A stretch of 64,000 nucleotides of DNA. It comes from Prevotella sp. HUN102. Its GTDB lineage: Bacteria > Bacteroidota > Bacteroidia > Bacteroidales > Bacteroidaceae. How positions within the stretch are numbered: the stretch's first letter is position 1; each line of letters opens with the position of its first letter. The stretch lies in NCBI RefSeq assembly GCF_000688375.1, contig NZ_JIAF01000003.1:124001-188000 (forward strand), given 5' to 3'. Position numbers and translations under genes: made by a program. The notes beneath the pieces were generated by a model. It was given only the letters and a program-made list of their open reading frames with translations. It ran no database searches and was not told where the DNA came from. Positions 59,317 to 64,000 of the stretch are shown in pieces.

Positions 59317-59673
59317 ATGAAGAAAATCGTTTTAAGTTTTATAGCAGTGGCATTGCTGTCGGTATCAGCATCTGCCCAGAGTGTTAATTCCACAGACAAG
59401 CAGTGCAAGGCAACGGCCGATTGTGCCACTGGTGCAACGCGTCAGGCGTGCGAGAGTGGCAAGCAGTCGGAAAAGAAGGACTGCTGTGCCGACAAAGTGA
59501 AGACCGCGGCTGCGAAGGATTGCTGCAAGGACGGCGCAAAGGAGGCAAAGAAAGACTGCGCAAAAGCCGGTAAGAAGGATTGCGGCAAGTGCGAGAAGGG
59601 CAATGCAAAGGCTTGTCAGAATCAGGGTTCGGGCAAATGCGCCAAAAAGAAAACGACTGCAGCCCGAGGCTGA
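59317..59673 (+). CDS. Exported Cys/Lys-rich small protein
   Basis: 118 residues. Sec signal peptide (1-20, SFIAVALLSVSASAQ). The mature protein of about 98 residues has 12 Cys, with CC pairs in KKDCCADK and KDCCKDG, and about 25 Lys; few hydrophobic residues. The composition suggests a disulfide-rich or metal-binding, disordered periplasmic protein. No known fold recognised. A strong 16-bp hairpin lies downstream (59766-59801). Start chosen at MKKIVLSF; a TTG nine nt upstream is possible but less likely. Promoter nearby, monocistronic. Confidence 0.72.
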   Translation: MKKIVLSFIAVALLSVSASAQSVNSTDKQCKATADCATGATRQACESGKQSEKKDCCADKVKTAAAKDCCKDGAKEAKKDCAKAGKKDCGKCEKGNAKACQNQGSGKCAKKKTTAARG

Positions 59674-59765
59674 TAGCTGAGATGCAGCGACTGCGACGCC
59701 GGACAGAACAGGCGTCTTGCTGAAACGCAGTATAAGCAGTATGCTGTCAGGGAAATAAAATAACG

Positions 59766-59801
59766 AATCGGGGCGAATGCAAGAGTGCATTCGCCCCGAT
59801 T
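59766..59801 (+). terminator. Perfect 16-bp hairpin
   Basis: AATCGGGGCGAATGCA (59766-59781) pairs with TGCATTCGCCCCGATT (59786-59801), 4-nt loop. It lacks a T tract and may be a transcript-end stabiliser. Confidence 0.7.
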
Positions 59802-59885
59802 GGTGTATTCAAAAAATCCCGAGTTCGGTTGTGATTATATTAAGGAAGACATATTAAGGGGAATAGAGTGTCTGCACTTGTAATG

Positions 59886-60353
59886 CTAATTTTCGTATTC
59901 AATCTTGTAATCTTCATATACATTGAATATAGTTTCACTATCTGATAGAATGCTTTCAAGCAAGGGTTTTACTTCATTGTCCCAATCCAATTTACCCAAT
60001 CCCGCACCTATTTTCGGGAGCGATACGGTTTTTATCCCTTTGCTTTTACATATTTTTTTCAATTCTTTCAATCCCTTGTTGAGAAATGAAAGTTCTGCGT
60101 GGTACATATCGGGTTGTGTGGCTATGTAGATTATACCCGGGAAACGCCCCTTGATTTCTCCTATGAAAATATCGCCTGCTTGAAACTTGGTGTTTCGTGT
60201 GTATTTCTTAAAAAGTTTCTGTATTTCAGGGAATTGACTTGACAACTTAAAGGCAAGTCCTGTGCCTAATCCTTCTTGCGAACCTGTTGCTACTCCTTGG
60301 GCTATATACTGGTCTTTGCTTTGCAATATGTTGCCCGAAACGTATTTTATCAT
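59886..60353 (-). CDS. Macro-domain protein (DarG/TARG1-type)
   Basis: 155 residues, single macro domain, no extra domain. ADP-ribose-binding features: MIKYVSGNILQSKDQYIAQGV, NxxG-like TGSQEGLGTGLAF and the C-terminal SLPKIGAGLGKLDWDNEV, which resembles the ALC1/TARG1/DarG-type branch that removes ADP-ribose from proteins or DNA. Codon and base use is more A+T-rich than the neighbours. No DarT-like toxin is adjacent, so it may be a solitary antitoxin or an ADP-ribosyl hydrolase. R1 copy 8 separates it from rmuC. Confidence 0.82.
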   Translation of the reverse strand: MIKYVSGNILQSKDQYIAQGVATGSQEGLGTGLAFKLSSQFPEIQKLFKKYTRNTKFQAGDIFIGEIKGRFPGIIYIATQPDMYHAELSFLNKGLKELKKICKSKGIKTVSLPKIGAGLGKLDWDNEVKPLLESILSDSETIFNVYEDYKIEYEN

Positions 60354-60424
60354 ATCTTCTTTCTTGTAAAATTGCAGATGATGTTGATGATGTTTTCCTT
60401 ATCAGGAATGAAGCCTCATAACAT

Positions 60425-60560
60425 TGTTTTCCATTTGTGCGAAAAACGGCCTTCGTTTGTGCGAAGAATGCAGACCGTTTGTGCGAAGATTGGACTGCAT
60501 TTTTCGCAAGAATGGAAAGCGTGTTGCAGAAGGTTGATTTTCAGCAAGATAGAACGATGC
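60425..60560 (+). repeat. R1 double-hairpin dispersed element, copy 8
   Basis: TTTGTGCGAAAAACGG, TTTGTGCGAAGAATG, TGCGAAGATTGG facing TGCATTTTTCGCA and the tail TTGATTTTCAGCAAGATAG. Confidence 0.7.
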
Positions 60561-60622
60561 AGCGTGCTTCCGAATCCAAATGATGAGGTGTGTGGATTTT
60601 GAATCCGATTGACCGTTCAGCT

Positions 60623-61921
60623 TCAGAGATTTTCGGGAATCTCCTTCTTCGGCGTTATGCCCAGGGCTTTCATTCCGTCGAGCCGTCGGACGATGTTTCC
60701 CTTGCCCTCGCTCAGCTGCGAATGCGCCTTGTCGAAATCCTGTTGCAACCGCTGTATGCCCGAACCGAGCTTCAGGAAGGTTTCGCCGAAGGTAACGAAC
60801 TTGTCGTAGAGGTCGTTGGACTGGCGCAGAATCTCTTCCACGTTCTTGTTCATCCGGTAGTTCTGCCACATTGTGTGCGTGAGTTGCAGTGCCATCAGCA
60901 GGTTGCTGGGACTTAATATAATAATGTGTTTGCGATAGGCGTATTGAAGGATGCCCGAATCGGACTTCAATGCTGCCGAGTAGCCGCTCTCGTAGGGTAT
61001 GAACATCAGCACATAGCCGATGCAGCCGGGCACGAGCGACTCGTAGTTCTTGCCCGAGAGTTCGTCCACGTGCTTCTTTACAGACGCTACGTGCTCTTTC
61101 AGCAGGCGTTCGCGCTCGTCGGCATCGTCGGTTTTTATGGCTGCGAGATAGGCCGTGAGCGACACTTTGGCGTCTATCACGGCACGGTCCTCGTTCGGAA
61201 ACTCTATCACGGCATCGGGACGGAAGTTGTTGCCGTTCTCATCCTTGTAGTTCTGCTGCAGAAAATACTGCTGGCCCTTCACAAGTCCGCAGTCCTCGAG
61301 CGTCTTTTCCAGAATCATCTCTCCCCAGTCGCCCTGCATCTTCGAGTCGCCCTTCAGTGCCTGAGTCAGCGATGCGGCATCGTTTCCTATGCGTTCGGTC
61401 TGTTCTTGGAGCAGCTTCACGGTGCGTTCCTGATCCTCACGCATTGTTTTCACGGTCATTTCCTGTTCGGCGTGCCATCGTTTCATCGCTTCTTCAAAAG
61501 CCGTTTTAATCTCCGTTTTGTGTTCGGCGTTCTGTCTGCTGTTGGTTATAACGGTCTGATTGAAAGCCTCGAGTCGCTCTTTCAGAGGCGCAAGGAGGCT
61601 GTCGAGCCGTTCCTTGTCTGCCGTGTTGAGTTTGTTTCTGCTTTCGGAAAGCATATCGGCAGCCATAGTTCTCATTTCTTCCTGCAAGAGTCTGTTTTTT
61701 GCTTCCATCTGCTTTTGCAGTTCGCTGCGCAGTTCCCCGTTGTATTTACGTTCGGTGAGGATTCTTTCTTCGGCGGCTTTCCGTTCCGAATCAATTTGAT
61801 TTTTCAGTACGGCAAGCTGTTCTTTGAGTTGGCTTGCCTGTCGTTCGCTTTCGCTGCGCAGGTATAGATATGCGAGCAAAGCACCGATGAGCAGACCGAG
61901 AATGAGCGTTAGGATGTCCAT
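60623..61921 (-). CDS. rmuC: DNA recombination protein RmuC
   Basis: 432 residues. N-terminal membrane anchor (about 2-22, LTLILGLLIGALLAYLYL), a long coiled coil (about 25-140), then the PD-(D/E)xK nuclease-like core with IEFPNEDRAVIDAKVSLTAY and the block LVPGCIGYVLMFIPYESGYS, ending LSEGKGNIVRRLDGMKALGI. RmuC limits DNA inversions between repeats in E. coli and acts in recombination. The gene sits alone on the minus strand. Confidence 0.94.
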   Translation of the reverse strand: MDILTLILGLLIGALLAYLYLRSESERQASQLKEQLAVLKNQIDSERKAAEERILTERKYNGELRSELQKQMEAKNRLLQEEMRTMAADMLSESRNKLNTADKERLDSLLAPLKERLEAFNQTVITNSRQNAEHKTEIKTAFEEAMKRWHAEQEMTVKTMREDQERTVKLLQEQTERIGNDAASLTQALKGDSKMQGDWGEMILEKTLEDCGLVKGQQYFLQQNYKDENGNNFRPDAVIEFPNEDRAVIDAKVSLTAYLAAIKTDDADERERLLKEHVASVKKHVDELSGKNYESLVPGCIGYVLMFIPYESGYSAALKSDSGILQYAYRKHIIILSPSNLLMALQLTHTMWQNYRMNKNVEEILRQSNDLYDKFVTFGETFLKLGSGIQRLQQDFDKAHSQLSEGKGNIVRRLDGMKALGITPKKEIPENL

Positions 61922-62038
61922 ATTTTGTTATTTATATTTGTTTTTATTCTTTTTGAAAGGGTTGGGAGCTGTTTTGAGTGCGCCAATCAATTATTTCTCT
62001 CACGGATTTCACAACTTCGGCGAATCATTCCGATGCCG

Positions 62039-64000
62039 CTAATCTTGGAAATACACCCTCTTCACACGATTGCTGACATTCGTGAGCACTTCGTAGGGAA
62101 TGGTTTCGAGCACGTCGCTGAGCACCGTTACGGGCAGGTTGTCGCCGAAGATTTCCACGGAATCGCCCTCCTTGCAGTCTATTCCCGTTACGTCAATCAT
62201 TGCAACGTCCATACAGATGTTGCCCACGTAGGGAGCTTTCTGCCCGTTCACCAGACAGTAGCAGTGCCGGTTGCCCAGTTTCCGGTTCAGTCCGTCGGCA
62301 TATCCTATCGGAATTGCCGCAATGAGGCTGTCCTGTTCTATCGTTCCCCGACGCGAATAGCCCACGGTGTCGCCCTTGGGAACGCTGCGCAGTTGGAGAA
62401 TGGTGGTCTTCAGCGTGGAAACATTGTTGAGGATGGCATTCGTGCGTGGGTTCACACCGTAGAGTCCCAGCCCCAATCTGCACATATCCATCTGCCGTTC
62501 GGGGAAGTGTTCTATGCCCGCCGAGTTGTCGATATGGCGCAGAATCCTATGGCTGAAAGCCGATTGCAGTCTGCGGCTGCCCTCGTCGAAGCGTGCGAAC
62601 TGCTCGGCGGAGAAGGAATCGAAGCCGTCTGCGTCGGAACCCACGAAATGCGAGAACACCGAACGGGGGATAATGGCGTTCTGATGTTTCAGCCTGTCGA
62701 TGAGTTCGTCCATATCCGTGAGCGGATTGAAGCCCAGACGGTGCATCCCCGTGTCGAGCTTGATGTGTACCGGATAGCCCGTGATGCCCTCTTTCTGCGC
62801 CGCCTTCACGAGTGCGTCGAGCAGACGGAAGCTGTAAACCTCCGGTTCAAGCTCGTAATCGAAGAGCGTCTTGAACGAACTCATCTCCGGATTCATTATC
62901 ATTATGCTGCTCGTGATGCCGTTCTTTCGGAGCGTTACGCCCTCGTCGGCCACAGCCACGGCGAGATAGTCCACCCGATGGTCCTGAAGCGTCTTTGCAA
63001 TCTCCACGGCACCCGCTCCGTAGCCGTCGGCCTTAATCATACAGACGAGCTTTGTACTCGGTTTGAGGAACGAACGGTACCAGTTCAGATTGCCGACCAT
63101 CGCATTGAGGTTTACCTCCAGCACCGTTTCGTGTACCTTGTTCACGAGGAGTTCCGTCAGTTGGTCGAACCCAAACGAGCGCGCTCCCTTCAGCAGAATC
63201 ACTTCGTCGTGCAGACTGCCGAACACGTCGCTGTGGATGAAGTCCGTTACGGTGGCGAAGAAATATTTCTCGCCGATATACCTGAATGCGTTTCGCTGCG
63301 ATTGCAGAGCCGTTCCTATACCGATGAATTTCTCCACACCACGCTTCTGCGCAAGGTCGGCCACTTCCTGATACAGTTGTCGGTCGGTCTCGCCGCTTTG
63401 GAAGATGTCGCTCAGCACGAGCGTGCGTCTGCGGCCCTTGTGGTCGGGACGACGGTTCATAAAGTCGAGCGCGATGTCGAGCGAATTGATGTCGGAATTA
63501 TAGGAATCGTTGATGAGCGTGCAGCCGTGCTGCCCCTCTTTCACTTCCAGCCGCATAGCAACGGGTTCGAGTGTTGCCATTCTTGACGACAGTACACTGG
63601 CTTCAACGCCCAGTTGCAATGCCACTACGGCACAGGTAATGGAGTTGCATAGGCTCGCATCGTCTATGAATGGCAGCGTGAACGTGCCCTCCGTGGTTCT
63701 GTTCCAGACGTAGGAAACGGTGGAAGTGATGTTCTTTTTCTCGATGGATTTCACGAAGAAGGCGCACCGTTCATTCTTCATCGACCATCCCAGTCGCTTT
63801 CCCTCGTATCCCGTTTCCTCTATTGCCTTTGCCGCAATGTCGTCGTCGAGCGAATAGACAATGGCCTGCGAGTCGTGGAACAGGCGCGCCTTCTCCATAC
63901 ACTTTTCCTCGAGCGATGCGAAATTCTCCTGATGCGCGTCGCCCAGACTCGTCAGCACGCCTATCGTAGGGCGGATGATGTTGCGCAGAGCCTCCATTTC
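62039..64000 (-). CDS. Bifunctional MurF / alanine racemase (5' end outside window)
   Basis: At least 653 residues; the frame stays open to base 64000, so the MurF N-terminus is missing. MurF part (to about residue 270): VLTSLGDAHQENFASLEEK, VYSLDDD, LINDSYNSDINSLDIALDF, and the catalytic/binding region of Mur ligases. Alanine racemase part: VCMIKADGYGAGAVEIAKTL with the PLP Lys, HIKLDTGMHRLGF, the C-terminal GYSRRGT and PIGYADGLNRKLG, ending VSNRVKRVYFQD. The fusion links D-Ala formation with the last cytoplasmic peptidoglycan step and is typical of Bacteroidota. Confidence 0.94.
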   Translation of the reverse strand, partial: EMEALRNIIRPTIGVLTSLGDAHQENFASLEEKCMEKARLFHDSQAIVYSLDDDIAAKAIEETGYEGKRLGWSMKNERCAFFVKSIEKKNITSTVSYVWNRTTEGTFTLPFIDDASLCNSITCAVVALQLGVEASVLSSRMATLEPVAMRLEVKEGQHGCTLINDSYNSDINSLDIALDFMNRRPDHKGRRRTLVLSDIFQSGETDRQLYQEVADLAQKRGVEKFIGIGTALQSQRNAFRYIGEKYFFATVTDFIHSDVFGSLHDEVILLKGARSFGFDQLTELLVNKVHETVLEVNLNAMVGNLNWYRSFLKPSTKLVCMIKADGYGAGAVEIAKTLQDHRVDYLAVAVADEGVTLRKNGITSSIMIMNPEMSSFKTLFDYELEPEVYSFRLLDALVKAAQKEGITGYPVHIKLDTGMHRLGFNPLTDMDELIDRLKHQNAIIPRSVFSHFVGSDADGFDSFSAEQFARFDEGSRRLQSAFSHRILRHIDNSAGIEHFPERQMDMCRLGLGLYGVNPRTNAILNNVSTLKTTILQLRSVPKGDTVGYSRRGTIEQDSLIAAIPIGYADGLNRKLGNRHCYCLVNGQKAPYVGNICMDVAMIDVTGIDCKEGDSVEIFGDNLPVTVLSDVLETIPYEVLTNVSNRVKRVYFQD

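Noticed and set aside
61925..63586. 553-codon open frame opposite murF-alr
   Set aside because: Antisense to a well-identified fusion gene; no domain or signal.

Overview
The window looks like a chromosome segment of a Bacteroidota bacterium of the Prevotella type, probably Prevotellaceae. Signs of this are: promoters of the Bacteroidota form (TTTG or TTG, about 20 nt, then TAnnTTTGC) before many genes; few Shine-Dalgarno sequences; a TonB-dependent receptor of the CarboxypepD-regulatory/plug type; a BspA-type leucine-rich surface protein ending in the Prevotella WYNIKGE...GIYI tail; a fused MurF-alanine racemase; a long PurF; a short archaeal-type ProS; and a DUF2723 membrane protein. Genus and species cannot be fixed from the sequence alone. 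There is no rRNA, CRISPR array, phage, or intact insertion sequence.

Layout. 1-1050: S-adenosylhomocysteine recycling (MTA/SAH nucleosidase, LuxS). 1267-4376: a cupin protein, a DUF417 membrane protein, and an A+T-rich two-gene module (GHKL ATPase plus STAS-like DUF4325 protein) bracketed by two near-identical copies of an 80-bp terminator sequence. 4764-11023: hybrid cluster protein with a probable CRP/FNR-type operator, an acidic-tailed unknown, RarA, a 2-hydroxyacid dehydrogenase and a TRIC-type membrane protein. 11115-11618: tRNA-Arg(ACG) and initiator tRNA-Met, which share a promoter core. 12195-14616: a TonB receptor with a premature stop, joined by an apparent deletion to the C-terminal part of a different surface protein.

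15777-25599 is the metabolic centre of the window, the methylaspartate route of glutamate fermentation: mutase S, GlmL and mutase E, methylaspartate ammonia-lyase, and a two-subunit fumarase-type hydratase (probable mesaconase). Three conserved but uncharacterised proteins are embedded in it (AtuA-like DUF1446, DUF4387, and a P-loop protein). No citramalate lyase is visible.

26905-46010 holds the BspA-like protein and a small partner, an AraC regulator, a GNAT enzyme, a TPR/HTH membrane regulator, a free-standing PBP2-type transpeptidase domain, the 1094-residue DUF2723 protein, a polysaccharide deacetylase, QueG, an HTH-only AraC protein, dipeptidyl peptidase III, an AlkD-like protein and two lipoproteins. 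46401-54554 is a minus-strand run of four enzymes that use glutamine amide nitrogen (GlmS, PurF, CarA, CarB). 54679-64000 holds an export lipoprotein, a 28-codon hydrophobic micro-ORF with its own promoter and terminator, an OmpA-type lipoprotein, ProS, a Cys/Lys-rich secreted protein, a macro-domain protein, RmuC and the MurF-Alr fusion.

The spacers are unusually rich in structure. A dispersed double-hairpin element of about 130 nt (R1) occurs eight times. Degenerate short-period arrays recur: R2, period 8, ending in CRAG; R3, period 9, CGCAGATTT-like; and R4/R5, purine- or pyrimidine-rich. At the mutase S/GlmL junction one array sits between two diverged copies of the same 32-nt gene junction, which suggests that arrays can arise inside operons with duplication of the surrounding sequence.
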